A stretch of 64,000 nucleotides of DNA. It comes from Pseudomonas oryzagri. GTDB lineage: Bacteria > Pseudomonadota > Gammaproteobacteria > Pseudomonadales > Pseudomonadaceae. The stretch covers positions 142,662 through 206,661 of the forward strand of contig NZ_JAJHPU010000017.1 of the NCBI RefSeq assembly GCF_020831405.1. Direction: 5' to 3'. Numbering within the stretch: the stretch's first letter is position 1; the number at the start of each line of letters is the position of its first letter. Below, one piece after another: positions 53,173 to 63,069 of the stretch. Made by a program: the position numbers and the translations under genes. The notes beneath the pieces are model-generated. The model searched no databases, was not told where the DNA came from, and saw nothing but the letters and a program-made list of their open reading frames with translations.

Positions 53173-54136
53173 TGCGGTCGCGCTCCATGTCGCCGAGGGC
53201 CAGGAAACGCTGCGGGTCGGCGAAGCGACCGTGGTGCAGCACTTCGAAATGCAGGTGCGGACCGGTCGAGCGGCCGGTCGAGCCGACATCGGCGATCCGC
53301 TGCCCCGGGGTCACCAGCTCGCCGGCCTGCACATGGAAGCGCGAAAGGTGGGCATAGCGGGTCACCAGGCCATTGCCATGATCGATTTCCAGCAACTTGC
53401 CGTAGCCGCCCTGCTGACCGGCGAAGCGAATCTTGCCGCCGGCCGCCGCCAGTACGGCGGCGCCGGTGGGAAGCGAGAAATCCACGCCCGAATGGAACGC
53501 CAGGTGCCGGTTGAAAGGATCGACCCGGTTGCCGAACGCCGAACCCAGGCGGGCCCGCTCCACCGGCCGCCGCGACGGAATCGCCATCAGCGCGGCGTTG
53601 CGATTGGCCACGCTCTCCATCAGCCGATCCAGCTCCGAACGCAGACAACGCGCCGCGGCCATGCTGCGCGGCAGATCCTCGAGCGAAGCGGCGCTCGCGG
53701 CCGGGGCCTGCTCGGCACACCCGCGCGGCGGCAGCAGCAGGCCGCCCTGCCCCGCCGGCGCGGCGGACTTATCCGGGACCAGCGCGGGCAACAGCGAGGG
53801 ATCGAGCGCCGACAACTGCTGGGTCAGCACCTTGTGCTCGCCCAGCATCTTGCGCAGCGAGAGCACGTCGGCTTCCAGCGACTTCAGGCGGCCGACCAGC
53901 TCGCCGACCCGGGCGATGGCGAAACGCTCCTCGGCCTGCGGCTGCGCCGGCACTTCGCCCGCCGGCGGCGCAACCCCGGCCTGCTCCAGGCCCCGACCGA
54001 TCCACACGCCGCCGACGAAGGTCGCGAGGTTCAGCACCAGCAGGGCGAGCACGCCGGGAACGAGCAGGCGGCGCAGGTTGACGACCTGGATGGCATCGCG
54101 CGTCAGCGCGCGATTCGACGTCGAGAATAACTTCAT
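53153..54136 (-). CDS. M23 family peptidoglycan endopeptidase, membrane anchored
   Basis: 327 residues. A transmembrane helix at about 29-48 is followed by a coiled-coil region (VGELVGRLKSLEADVLSLRKMLGEH). The C-terminal LytM/M23 domain has FHSGVDFSLPTGAAV (zinc His and Asp) and GPHLHFEVLHHGR (HxH). All zinc ligands are present, so it should be an active DD-endopeptidase. GGAAG lies before the ATG at 54136. It resembles the membrane-bound M23 enzymes that partner with bactofilins. Confidence 0.9.
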   Translation of the reverse strand: MKLFSTSNRALTRDAIQVVNLRRLLVPGVLALLVLNLATFVGGVWIGRGLEQAGVAPPAGEVPAQPQAEERFAIARVGELVGRLKSLEADVLSLRKMLGEHKVLTQQLSALDPSLLPALVPDKSAAPAGQGGLLLPPRGCAEQAPAASAASLEDLPRSMAAARCLRSELDRLMESVANRNAALMAIPSRRPVERARLGSAFGNRVDPFNRHLAFHSGVDFSLPTGAAVLAAAGGKIRFAGQQGGYGKLLEIDHGNGLVTRYAHLSRFHVQAGELVTPGQRIADVGSTGRSTGPHLHFEVLHHGRFADPQRFLALGDMERDRSAMAHD

Positions 54137-54207
54137 GCGGACTTCCCGGAAAACAAAGCGGCCTGCCGGGTCAGGGCAAGCCGTCGAATGAGGTCGCACA
54201 ATCTGCC

Positions 54208-54239
54208 CCAAGGGGACGGAATTTTCCATTGCCCCTTGG
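54208..54239. promoter_or_regulatory. Inverted repeat upstream of the M23 gene, operator candidate
   Basis: CCAAGGGG and CCCCTTGG arms, 8 bp each and perfect, separated by 16 nt, about 70 nt before the M23 start. No protein binder is known from sequence. Confidence 0.35.
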
Positions 54240-54317
54240 ACAATTACGCAAATTGCCTGGCGTCGTCGCCACCTGGCGGGCGCCAGTATGCCCGCCTGGC
54301 CGGCCGGCTGGCTTGAC

Positions 54318-55259
54318 TCAGATCCAGCCGCCCCACTGCAGCACGAACAGGCCGAGATTGGTGGTCAGCACCGCCAGCAGGGTGGTGATGACGATGATCG
54401 CCGCCGCCAGCTGGTGGTTGGCGCCGGCGGCGCGGGCCATGACGTAGCTGGCCGCCGCAGTCGGACTGGCGAAGAACAGGAACAGGATGCCCAGCTCGGC
54501 CTGGCGGAAGCCCCACAGCCAGGCGCCCAGGGTGGCCAGCGCCGGTAGCCAGAGCATCTTCATCAGGCTGGCGCTGACCGCCAGGCCGCTGCTGGCGCGC
54601 AGCATCGCCAGCGACAGGCTGCCGCCGATGCAGATCAGCGCCAGCGGTAGGGTCAGCCGGGCCAGATACTCGCCCGAGGTGGTCAGCCAGACCGGCAGGT
54701 GCACCTGCCACCAGGCGAAGGGCATCGCCGTCAGCACACCGAGGATCAGCGGATTGCGCAGGATGCCCTTGAGAATGCTCCACGGGCTGGTCCGGCCGTT
54801 GGGGCTGTAGACCTCCAGCACCAGCACGGCGAGGCTGTTGTAGAGCAGGATCACCAACCCGCCGAGCACACCGCCCAGCGACAGGCCGTAGTCGCCGTAC
54901 AGGCTGGTGGCCAGCGCCAGGCCGACGATGCCGTTGTTGCCGCGGAAGGCGCCCTGCACGTAGACGCCGCGTTCGGCACGCGGACAGCGCCACAGCGCCC
55001 AGCCCCAGGCGAGCAGGAAGCCGACCACGGTGGCCAGCGCGAAGTAGCCGAGCAGCGCCGGCTGCAGCGCGGTGTCGAGGTCGGCGTGGAGGATGGCGAG
55101 GAACAGCATGACCGGCATGCTGACGTTGAACACCAGGCCGCTGGCGGTGTGGATGAAGTGGTCGTCGATCTGGCCGAGGCGCCTGAGCAGCATGCCGAGG
55201 AACAGCATGGCGAATACCGGGAGGGTGATGTACAGCGTCTGCAGGAAGAGGGAGAGCAT
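54318..55259 (-). CDS. AEC family transporter (auxin efflux carrier type)
   Basis: 313 residues with about ten hydrophobic segments. Family blocks are VFAMLFLGMLLRRLGQIDDHF, GLVFNVSMPVMLFLAI and FLAWGWALWRC. AEC carriers in bacteria export malonate, malate or other metabolites; the substrate is not clear here. Transcribed alone on the minus strand, apparently unrelated to the neighbouring envelope genes. Confidence 0.85.
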   Translation of the reverse strand: MLSLFLQTLYITLPVFAMLFLGMLLRRLGQIDDHFIHTASGLVFNVSMPVMLFLAILHADLDTALQPALLGYFALATVVGFLLAWGWALWRCPRAERGVYVQGAFRGNNGIVGLALATSLYGDYGLSLGGVLGGLVILLYNSLAVLVLEVYSPNGRTSPWSILKGILRNPLILGVLTAMPFAWWQVHLPVWLTTSGEYLARLTLPLALICIGGSLSLAMLRASSGLAVSASLMKMLWLPALATLGAWLWGFRQAELGILFLFFASPTAAASYVMARAAGANHQLAAAIIVITTLLAVLTTNLGLFVLQWGGWI

Positions 55260-55406
55260 GCCATGCCTCGGCTATCGACAAGCCGCCAATGATAGCCGGG
55301 GCAGACGGGGAAAGGCGTGCGCGGGGCGGGCGCGCTTCGCTGGCGTTCGTTCCGGGCGTCGGCCTGACCGTATCGATCACGGCCGGGCGGACGCGACCGC
55401 CGTGGC

Positions 55407-56195
55407 TCAGGGATAGCTGAAGCGCTTGACCAGGGTCAGCTCGCCTGGCGCACGCATCGGCACCAGGAAGGACTCCTGCTTTTCGTCCACCGTGCCCTCC
55501 TGGCTGATCAGGGTGATCTGCGCCGTGGTCAGCGCCACCCCCGGATCGCCGCCACCGCCGTAGTAGTTGACGTAGACCAGGTACTGCCCGGGTAGCGGGC
55601 TGGGCGAGGCGAACATCTCCGGCCCGTAGCCGGTGGTCACGTCTACATCCAGCGCGCCGCCATTGGCCAGCGCCCGCTCGCCATACCAGACGTGCCCACC
55701 GTCCGGGGCGACCACGTGCAGGTCGAGGTCGGTGTTGTCGCTGTCCCAGGCCAGCACCACGCGCAGGCGCGCGGGCGTCTCGCCGTGGCCGCCACTGTTG
55801 TAGAACTGCACGCGGTGGGCCTGCCGGCCGTCGGGGCTGCGCACCTCCACGCCGTTGCTGCCGGCGGGAAACACGAACGGACGGTCGAAGCGGCCGTCGG
55901 CCTGGGCCTTGAGCGGCATGGCGAGGCCGTTGACGATCAGCCGCGCCGGGGCGCCCGCGCCCTTGGGCGCTCCCTCGATCAGGCCGACGATGCGCGCCGT
56001 CGCCGCCTGATCGGCGGCGCTGTTGACCGAGGAGGCCGGATAGTTGACCTGCTGCAGGAAGTGCGCGCCCTCGGCAGAGCCCGGCCGCCAGCCGGCGAGC
56101 GGCGCCTCGAGGCGGATCGTCTCGCCGGCCGGCACCACGGCGATGGGCAACAGGCCGGCCAGCAGGGCGACGGCGACGGACAGGCGAGTGGTCAT
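55407..56195 (-). CDS. magF: MagF/YfaP-like DUF2135 protein of the macroglobulin operon
   Basis: 262 residues with a signal peptide (LSVAVALLAGLLPIAVVPAGE). The DUF2135 domain is marked by VVLAWDSDNTDLDLHVVAPDGGHVWYG and TGYGPEMFASPSPLPGQYLVYVNYYGGGG. In P. aeruginosa MagF is in a complex with MagD. The start at MTTRLS is 4 nt after the magE stop. Last gene of the operon; role is known by complex membership only. Confidence 0.9.
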   Translation of the reverse strand: MTTRLSVAVALLAGLLPIAVVPAGETIRLEAPLAGWRPGSAEGAHFLQQVNYPASSVNSAADQAATARIVGLIEGAPKGAGAPARLIVNGLAMPLKAQADGRFDRPFVFPAGSNGVEVRSPDGRQAHRVQFYNSGGHGETPARLRVVLAWDSDNTDLDLHVVAPDGGHVWYGERALANGGALDVDVTTGYGPEMFASPSPLPGQYLVYVNYYGGGGDPGVALTTAQITLISQEGTVDEKQESFLVPMRAPGELTLVKRFSYP

Positions 56196-56199
56196 GGGG

Positions 56200-57852
56200 C
56201 TATTCCAGCAACAGGTGGCGGGCCAGGCTTTCGACATAGCCTTCGTCCTGGCCGTTGGGATGGGCCTCGAAGGCCAGGTGCAGGTATTCGTGGGTCAGGT
56301 CGAGGCGGTCCTGCAGGGAAAACAGGCCGCGCACGAAGATGCGGCGGCGCTCGCGGTCGACATGCGGGCGACCGGACGCCAGCTGGCATACCGTGAACTG
56401 GCGGGGCTCGCCGTAGCCCGGCTCGCCATCCAGCCGCCCCCGCCACTCGCGCTGCCGCGCCCGTAGCCAGTCCTCGGCGGCCGGCAGCGCCTGGCAGGCC
56501 GCCATCGGCTTGTCCCAGCGACTGAGGCTGGCGCGCGGGAAGGCGCGCGCCAGGATCGCGTCGTAGCGCAGCCCGGTGCCGGCCTGCGCCACCGCGTCGC
56601 GCCAGGCCAGACGCGCCGGTCCGGGCTGCTCCAGGTGATAGCCGACCGGACTGCCGGCCAGCACCAGATCGGTGGTCCAGGCGACGATGCGGCGCGCCTC
56701 GGCGCTCGCCGGGCGCGGCGCCACCCGCTGGCTGGCACTGCTGTCGGCGGTGGCCAGGCAGTCGCCGCGGCGTTCGGCGTTCTGCAGCAGGTAGCTGCGG
56801 ATGGTCACCGCCAGCGCCTTGGCCGCTTCGACCGGCCGGGCCGCGGCTTCGCGGTCGAGCACCCGCGCCACGTACTCCTCCCGCTCCAGGCGGGCGACCA
56901 AATGCGGCGCCCCGTCCGCGCGGGTCAGGAACAGCTCGCCGGCGCTGTCGATCGCCAGGCGGTTGCCGTTGACGAACGTCACCTCGTAGCGGCCGCGCAG
57001 CACGCCCTCCGCCACGCCCTCGGCGCTGTCCGCGCGCCGCACTGCGCGCAGCGGATAGCGGGCGAACAAGCCCACCTCCACGCAGCTGCCCGGCTCGCGC
57101 GGCCAGGACGTGGGCAAGGCAGTACCCAGCGCTTCGGCGTAATGATTGAGAATGCTCCGCCCGGTGCCACTACCACCGACCCAGAGTGGCGTGCCATCCA
57201 CCAGCCAGCCGGCGAAACCACCCTGGCGAGCCTCGGCGTCGTGCTCGGCCAGCCAGCTCCAGGTCTTTACCCGCAGGCGCCCGCCCAGCGCTCCCAGCGC
57301 CGTCCCCTCCGGGCCATTCAGCAGCACGTCGAGCAGCACCCGGCGGGCCTGCTCCTGGGCCGGCAACTGCGCCAGCGCCGTCAGCAGCTCGGCAACCGCC
57401 ACCCGGCTTTCCGGCTGGAGGCGCTCGAGATCGCGCAACCAGGCTGGCGCGTGACGCGCCTGCCAGTAGCTCGCCCAGTCGGCAGCGCCCACGCCCAGGC
57501 GCTGCGGCTCGAAGTACAGACCGCAGGACTGCACCAGCGCCTGGTCGCGCTCGATGCGCTGCCCCGGTTCGCAGCAGTAGACCTCGTCGCGCGCCTGGCC
57601 CTGGCAGGTGTAGCCGACTTCGGCCAACCGGTTGTCGGCGAGATAGGCGTAGACGAACAGCTTCCACAGGCTGCCCAGCGGGGTCTGCAAATCCGCCGGC
57701 AGGGCGCCGCGCGACAGCACCCGGCTGCGATCCAGCTGGACCAGCTCGGCGCCCTGGTTATTCTGATTATTGCGCAGCGCCAGCTGCAGCGGGGCTTCCG
57801 CCGCCTCGCCGAGCAGCGGCAGCAACGCCAGCAGCAACCAACCCAGGCGCAT
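56200..57852 (-). CDS. magE: MagE/YfaQ-like DUF2300 protein with SxxK, SpoIID-like and HEXXH regions
   Basis: 550 residues with a signal peptide (about 1-18). Three enzyme-like regions can be seen. First, Ser61-x-x-Lys64 in TPLGSLWKLFVYAYL, followed by KTW (196-198), recalls PBP/beta-lactamase active sites. Second, about 325-410 resembles SpoIID/LytB (EEYVARVLDREA, AKALAVTIRSYLLQN). Third, HEYLH (521-525) fits a zinc HEXXH in a short C-terminal region. The family is named DUF2300 and its function is not known. It is 4 nt after magD and before magF. Confidence 0.88.
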   Translation of the reverse strand: MRLGWLLLALLPLLGEAAEAPLQLALRNNQNNQGAELVQLDRSRVLSRGALPADLQTPLGSLWKLFVYAYLADNRLAEVGYTCQGQARDEVYCCEPGQRIERDQALVQSCGLYFEPQRLGVGAADWASYWQARHAPAWLRDLERLQPESRVAVAELLTALAQLPAQEQARRVLLDVLLNGPEGTALGALGGRLRVKTWSWLAEHDAEARQGGFAGWLVDGTPLWVGGSGTGRSILNHYAEALGTALPTSWPREPGSCVEVGLFARYPLRAVRRADSAEGVAEGVLRGRYEVTFVNGNRLAIDSAGELFLTRADGAPHLVARLEREEYVARVLDREAAARPVEAAKALAVTIRSYLLQNAERRGDCLATADSSASQRVAPRPASAEARRIVAWTTDLVLAGSPVGYHLEQPGPARLAWRDAVAQAGTGLRYDAILARAFPRASLSRWDKPMAACQALPAAEDWLRARQREWRGRLDGEPGYGEPRQFTVCQLASGRPHVDRERRRIFVRGLFSLQDRLDLTHEYLHLAFEAHPNGQDEGYVESLARHLLLE

Positions 57853-57856
57853 GACC

Positions 57857-60800
57857 TCACTCCACCTCGAGCCGGCGCAGCGCCGACTGGCCTTCCAGCG
57901 CCTGCTCGTGCGGCGCGTACATGCGCTGGAAGCGCGCCGGCGGCAGGTCGAACTGGCCCTTCTGCGAGAAGCGCACCAGATGGCGGAACACCACGCGGCC
58001 CTGCAGGCTGTCGACCGGCACGGCGTAGAGCAGCTGTCCCGGCTCGTGGCGGGCCTTTTCCAGCGGCATCGCCTCGGCCGAGCCCAGGCCGCTGAGCTGG
58101 ATGCCCCAGGTGGTGCGCTCGACGTCCGCGCCCGGTGGCAGCGGCACTTCCAGCAGGCCGTAGCGCAGCGGCTGCTCCGCGTCGCTGACCAGGGTCACTT
58201 CGTCCAGGTACAGGTCATCGCTGGAGATCGGCCGCTCGCCCAGCTCCTCGACACCGAACGCGAAGGCCTTGTCGCCGGGCACCAGGCGCAGCAGGCGGCG
58301 GCTGATGCTCACCGGCAGGTTGCCGGTCGCCGCCTGCGCGCTGTCGAAGCTCAGCGCCGCCGCCAGCGGCCGCGCCTGACTGGCCGGCAACTCCAGGGCG
58401 GTCGGCAGGCCCTCGCCCTGCCACTGCCAGTAGCGCTCGCCGGTGGCATCCCGGCGCGCCTGCCAGCCCGCCCCCGGAGTGGCCGCCTCGGCGGCGGGCG
58501 CCTGCTCCAGTGCTCCGCGCAGCCAAGTCAGCGCGAGGGCGCGCTCCAGGGTCGATTGCTCGGCGGCCAGGCGCTGCAGCAGGGCGACCGCCCCGGCCTG
58601 GTCATGCGGCGCCAGGCGCAGGCGCACCGCTTCGGCGAAGGGCTGGCGGCTGGCCGCGAGCAGGCCGCGGTCCGCTTCCAGCTGGGCCGCCAGAGCGTCC
58701 GGCACGCGCACCTTGAGTTCGCCGGCCAGCTGTACGCTCAGCAGCCTGGCGACCGCCAGGCCGAGCGCGGAATCCGGCGCGGCCATCACCAGGCTCGCCG
58801 TGCCATCCTCGGGCAGGCTCACCTGCTCACCAGCGCCGGCCGCGCCGAGTTCGGCCAGCAGGCCGTCCAGCAAGGTGGTCACCGGCAGCCGCATGTCGCG
58901 AGCGAAGCCCAGGATCAGCGCGCGCTGCAGCAGCGGCGAAGCCGTCGCCCGATCGGCGTAGACGTCGAGGACCCGCTGCCAGTGCTCGGCCGGCAGCTCG
59001 ATGCCCAGGGCGCGGCTGGCGTGCCAGTCGGCGTAGTAGGCGTAGGCGGTGAGGAAGGCATCCGGCGGGGTACTGTCGCCCCACCAGGTGAAGGCGGCCG
59101 AGGGACCGGCCATCTGCACCAGGCGCAGGCGGCTGTTTTGCATGATCAGGCGCAGCCGCTCGCCGATGCGCGCCTCGCCGCCGGCCAGTACCGGGTAGGC
59201 CAGGCTCAGCGGCAGCAGGCGGCTGGCGGTCTGCTCGACGCAGCCGTAGGGATAGTCGAGCAGCGCGTCCAGGTTGCGCCGGAACAGCGCCTGGGCGCTG
59301 TCGTCCAGGTGCAGGCGCAGGTCGCCGGCATCCGCCGGCAGGTCCAGCGGCGTGCTGCCGGCGCCGGCCAGCAGCGTACGGGTCTGCCGCCCCTGCCAGC
59401 CGCCGCCGACGACGCGCAGGCCGACGCCGAGCGCATCGGCCGTGCGGCCGTCCTGCTGCAGTTCGCCCGTCCAGTCGCCGGCGACCAGCGCGGCCGGCGC
59501 CAGCGGCACGTAGTTGATGCCCCTGGCCAGCTGCAGCACGGTGCGCTGTTCCTGCCCGGCGTAGCGACTGAGCAATTCGGCCTGGGTGTCATCCTCGCCC
59601 TGGTTGAACACGAACACTCCCAGCGCCGGCCGGTCGCCGGCGCGGAACGCGGTCGGCCCGCTCCACTTCAGATACAGCGGTTTTTCCGAGCGGACGAACT
59701 GCTTGCGCTGGCCGACCTGGCCGTCCGCAGCGACCGCGCGGGCGGTGATGCGCCAGCGGGTCAGCGAGTCGGGCATGCGGAAGGTGAAGCGCGCCTTGCC
59801 GTCGGCATCGGTGACCAGGTCGGGCTGCCAGGCGGCGGTGTCGACTTCCTCGCGGCGCGGCCGTTCCAGCACCTTGACCGCGCGTTCGCTGCGATTGGCG
59901 CGCAGCGGCGCGCTCGGCGTACCCGGCAGGGCCACGTCGTAGCTGATGAACGCCAGGCTGGCGCTGGTGCGCACGTTGTTGCGCCGCGGGTGATAGAAGA
60001 ACTGGTCGATGCCCGGGGCGATCTCCGGTTGCAGGGCGTAGATCATCTCGTCCACCACGCTGACCGTCAGCCGCGTCGCCGCCGGCTGGCCGGCGAAGCG
60101 GGTGGCCAGCTCCACGCTGACCAGCTCGCCCGGCTGGTACTGCTCCTTGTCGGTGACGATGTCGATATCGATCTGCGGCATCCCGACCTTGACCCCGGCG
60201 TTCTGGAAGCTGTAGTCGCCGCCCTTGGTGTACAGCACCGAGAAGGTCAGGTTCGGCGAAAAGTCCTCGCGCACCGGAATGCGCGCACGGTACTGGGTGT
60301 CGTTGAGCTTCTCCAAAGCGAGCCAGGCGCCGCCCTTGGACAGCAGCGCGGTGGCCTCCACCCGGTCGCGCTCCAGAGTCAGCAGCGCCTCGCCGACCGG
60401 CTCGGGGAAGGTGATCAGCGCCTGGGCCTCGTCGCCGACCCGGTACTCGGGCTTGTCGAGGACGATCTCGACGGTGCCGGCCACCGCCTTGAGGCCGGCA
60501 CCGCTGACCACATGGCCGGTGGCGCCGAGGATCAGGTCGTGGGCGTCCTTGAGGGTGATGGTGTAGGTGCCCGGCCGCGCGAAGGCGATGCTGAAGTCGC
60601 GGGCGTCGGCGGCCAGACTGTCGCCGCCACGGCTCTGATCCTCCAGGCGCACCCACTCGTAGCGGGCCGGCACCAGCTCGCTCGGCTGCTCGCTGCGGTA
60701 GCCGAAGGAAACGGACTCGCCCACCGCACTGAAACGACGCGCGGTATCCAGCCGGTAGTGCGCGGCGCCACGCTCGATGAGGATTTCCTTGCTGGTCTTG

Positions 60801-62485
60801 ACCCGGTAGGCGGCGCCGTCGCTGGCGAACACGCTCAGCAGGTAGCGGCTGGGCTTGCTCGCGGCGGGCAGTTCAAGGGCGGCCCGGCCCTGCTCGTCGG
60901 TCTGCAGCTCGCTGCTGGACAGCTCGACCGGGAACTGGCCGAGGTACTGCAGTTCGTTGTCGACCATCGACAGCTGCTGGGCGCGCAGGCTCAGCTGCAG
61001 GCGGGCATTCTTCACCGGCTTGCCGTCCGGATAGAGCAGCACCAGGTTGCCGGTGACCGGCTCGCCGGTGCGGAAGTCCGCCTTGGCCAGGTCGAGTGCG
61101 ATCTCGAAGTGTGGCTTGATGTAGTCGGCGACCCGGAAGGCGCTGCTGTACAGCTGGTCGCGATAGGCAAAGCGCAGCTCGTAGCCGCCGGCCACGGCGT
61201 TGTCCGGCAGCTGGAAGCGGCCCTGGCTGCCGGCCTGGCCATCGAGGTTCAGGTCGAGCGTCTGCAGTACCGTGCCGTTGGCGTCCAGCACGCTGAGCTT
61301 GACCGGCGCGCTGGCCGGCGCCACCGAGTCGCGGGCATTCCTGAATTCGCGGCCGACGATCTTCACCTCCACCCAGTCGCCCGGGCGATACAGCGGCCGG
61401 TCGGTGAAGGCGTACAGCTTGGTGTCGTAGATCTCGCTGTCGTAATAGAAGTTCTCGGAGACGAACACGCCGCCCTCGGCGTCCTCGCCGAGCACGTAGG
61501 AGCGCTCCGGGCTGGCGTGCTGCAGGCGCAGCAGGCCCTCGCCGTCGGTACTGCCGCTGCTCATCACGCCCAGGCCGTCGCTCCACAGCACTCGGGTGCC
61601 GGGCACCGCGCTGCCCTCGCGCTTGCGCACGGTCCACACCAGCAGCTGGTCGCCGGCGATCTTGCTAACCGCCACGGTGTCGGAGACGAACACCACGGTG
61701 GTGGCGCGATACTGGCCGACCAGCGCCTCGGCCAGGTACAGGCCGGGCTTGAGCTTGCCCAGCGGGATGTAGACGTTGCCCGGATTGACCTGCATGAACT
61801 GGCTGGACGAGCCGGCCAGCTCGACGCCCTTGGGCGGCTCGATGGGCTTGGCGTCCCACAGCGGGTAGCGGAACTGGCTGACCAGCGGCAGCCCCTTGAG
61901 CGGGGCGAACTGCGGCGCCGCCTCGAACTGCGTCGGCGTGGCGATGGCCGCGCCCATCTTCAATTCCGGCGCCGCCTCGGTGACCTGCTTGCGCGACTCG
62001 TAGGAGAACGCCCGCTGCATCACCCGGCGCGACTTGCGATACCAGTTGTCCCACAGGTAGGCCAGGGTGTTGGACAGGCCCTCGCCCTTGAACTGGCCCT
62101 CGACCACCACCCGGTGCAGGTTCTTCTGCCGCTTGAGGAACTCCAGCGGCTGGTCGATGCGATACAGACGCACGTCGACCCCGCCGTAGGCCTCCATGCG
62201 ATAGCGCCGGTAGTCGCGGCCCGGCGCCTCCAGACGCACGCGGGCCACTTCGTCGCTGGCGAAGCTGCTGTCGGCGAGCAGGAAGAACGACTCGCCGCTC
62301 TGCGGCGTGTAGCCGCTCGACTGCACCGCGTCGTCGGCCTGAGCGAGCGGCAGCAGCAGGAGCGCACAGAGCGCCAGGCCGAGCAGCCGGAGCAGGCCGC
62401 GCAAGCGCCTTGCGAGCGTCAGCGGGTGAGAAAATGCAGCCGATAGATGCCGATGAAGTTGGGATTGGCGGCGTCGGGTATCCAT
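57857..62485 (-). CDS. magD: Bacterial alpha-2-macroglobulin MagD (YfaS-like)
   Basis: 1542 residues, a predicted inner-membrane-anchored or periplasmic protein of about 165 kDa. The N-terminus has Arg-rich residues and a hydrophobic signal ([21 protein letters not shown]). Macroglobulin beta-domains fill most of the length. The thioester motif CVEQ (Cys1082-Gln1085, in [16 protein letters not shown]) is intact. P. aeruginosa MagD binds proteases such as elastase and is cut to a smaller form. I chose the ATG at 62485 (AAGGA 6 nt upstream), which overlaps magC by 67 nt. The next possible start would shorten the n-region. Confidence 0.92.
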   Translation of the reverse strand: MDTRRRQSQLHRHLSAAFSHPLTLARRLRGLLRLLGLALCALLLLPLAQADDAVQSSGYTPQSGESFFLLADSSFASDEVARVRLEAPGRDYRRYRMEAYGGVDVRLYRIDQPLEFLKRQKNLHRVVVEGQFKGEGLSNTLAYLWDNWYRKSRRVMQRAFSYESRKQVTEAAPELKMGAAIATPTQFEAAPQFAPLKGLPLVSQFRYPLWDAKPIEPPKGVELAGSSSQFMQVNPGNVYIPLGKLKPGLYLAEALVGQYRATTVVFVSDTVAVSKIAGDQLLVWTVRKREGSAVPGTRVLWSDGLGVMSSGSTDGEGLLRLQHASPERSYVLGEDAEGGVFVSENFYYDSEIYDTKLYAFTDRPLYRPGDWVEVKIVGREFRNARDSVAPASAPVKLSVLDANGTVLQTLDLNLDGQAGSQGRFQLPDNAVAGGYELRFAYRDQLYSSAFRVADYIKPHFEIALDLAKADFRTGEPVTGNLVLLYPDGKPVKNARLQLSLRAQQLSMVDNELQYLGQFPVELSSSELQTDEQGRAALELPAASKPSRYLLSVFASDGAAYRVKTSKEILIERGAAHYRLDTARRFSAVGESVSFGYRSEQPSELVPARYEWVRLEDQSRGGDSLAADARDFSIAFARPGTYTITLKDAHDLILGATGHVVSGAGLKAVAGTVEIVLDKPEYRVGDEAQALITFPEPVGEALLTLERDRVEATALLSKGGAWLALEKLNDTQYRARIPVREDFSPNLTFSVLYTKGGDYSFQNAGVKVGMPQIDIDIVTDKEQYQPGELVSVELATRFAGQPAATRLTVSVVDEMIYALQPEIAPGIDQFFYHPRRNNVRTSASLAFISYDVALPGTPSAPLRANRSERAVKVLERPRREEVDTAAWQPDLVTDADGKARFTFRMPDSLTRWRITARAVAADGQVGQRKQFVRSEKPLYLKWSGPTAFRAGDRPALGVFVFNQGEDDTQAELLSRYAGQEQRTVLQLARGINYVPLAPAALVAGDWTGELQQDGRTADALGVGLRVVGGGWQGRQTRTLLAGAGSTPLDLPADAGDLRLHLDDSAQALFRRNLDALLDYPYGCVEQTASRLLPLSLAYPVLAGGEARIGERLRLIMQNSRLRLVQMAGPSAAFTWWGDSTPPDAFLTAYAYYADWHASRALGIELPAEHWQRVLDVYADRATASPLLQRALILGFARDMRLPVTTLLDGLLAELGAAGAGEQVSLPEDGTASLVMAAPDSALGLAVARLLSVQLAGELKVRVPDALAAQLEADRGLLAASRQPFAEAVRLRLAPHDQAGAVALLQRLAAEQSTLERALALTWLRGALEQAPAAEAATPGAGWQARRDATGERYWQWQGEGLPTALELPASQARPLAAALSFDSAQAATGNLPVSISRRLLRLVPGDKAFAFGVEELGERPISSDDLYLDEVTLVSDAEQPLRYGLLEVPLPPGADVERTTWGIQLSGLGSAEAMPLEKARHEPGQLLYAVPVDSLQGRVVFRHLVRFSQKGQFDLPPARFQRMYAPHEQALEGQSALRRLEVE

Positions 62486-63069
62486 CGGGTGTCCTTCCAT
62501 GTCATGAGTTGTTGCACGCCGACCTCGCGCATGCCGTTGTCGGTCGGTGTGGTGGTGCCGGTGTGGTAGACGATCGCGCGGCCCATCCAGATCATCAGGT
62601 GCTGGTCGTCGCCCTGGTCGAAGAAGATCAGGTCGCCGGGGCGCGCCTGGTTGAGGTCGCGGCCCATGAACGTGCTGTTGTGCTGGATCAGCTTGATGGC
62701 GTTGACGTAGGGGCCGAATTCGTCGCCGCCCTGGCTCCAGCGCTGCGCCAGCTGGCGCTGCTCCTCGCTCAGCGCCAGCTCCGGCGGCAGGTAGCGGTTG
62801 GACAGGCCGTTGCTGCGCAGCCACTTGCCGTCGTGGACCTTGAGCGCCTCGTTGGCGGCGAAGCGCACCAGGCCCGCGCAGTCCTGCTGGTGCCAGCGCG
62901 GGCTGGGCCCCTGGCGCAGCTGCTCCTGGGCGATGCGCACGAACCAGGCGCGGAACAGCTGCGACTGCTCGGCGTCGAGCGGCAGCGTTTCCTGCGCGCG
63001 CAATGCCGGACTGCCGAGCAGTAGCAGCAGCACGCCGGCGATCGGCAACAGTCGTGCGGCGACGATCAT
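62419..63069 (-). CDS. magC: MagC/YfaT-like DUF1175 protein, NlpC/P60-like
   Basis: 216 residues with a signal peptide ([23 protein letters not shown]). The body has [18 protein letters not shown] (Cys64), [22 protein letters not shown] (His157) and AIVYHTG (His169), which match the NlpC/P60 papain-fold pattern DCSGLV...GDLvfF...H. DUF1175 has no assigned activity. Start ATG 63069 overlaps the magB stop (ATGA). Confidence 0.88.
   Translation of the reverse strand: MIVAARLLPIAGVLLLLLGSPALRAQETLPLDAEQSQLFRAWFVRIAQEQLRQGPSPRWHQQDCAGLVRFAANEALKVHDGKWLRSNGLSNRYLPPELALSEEQRQLAQRWSQGGDEFGPYVNAIKLIQHNSTFMGRDLNQARPGDLIFFDQGDDQHLMIWMGRAIVYHTGTTTPTDNGMREVGVQQLMTWKDTRWIPDAANPNFIGIYRLHFLTR

Noticed and set aside
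57770-62446. 1558-codon open frame on the plus strand opposite magD
   Set aside because: Antisense shadow of a GC-rich gene: no ribosome site, no recognisable domain, and the minus strand encodes a clear macroglobulin.
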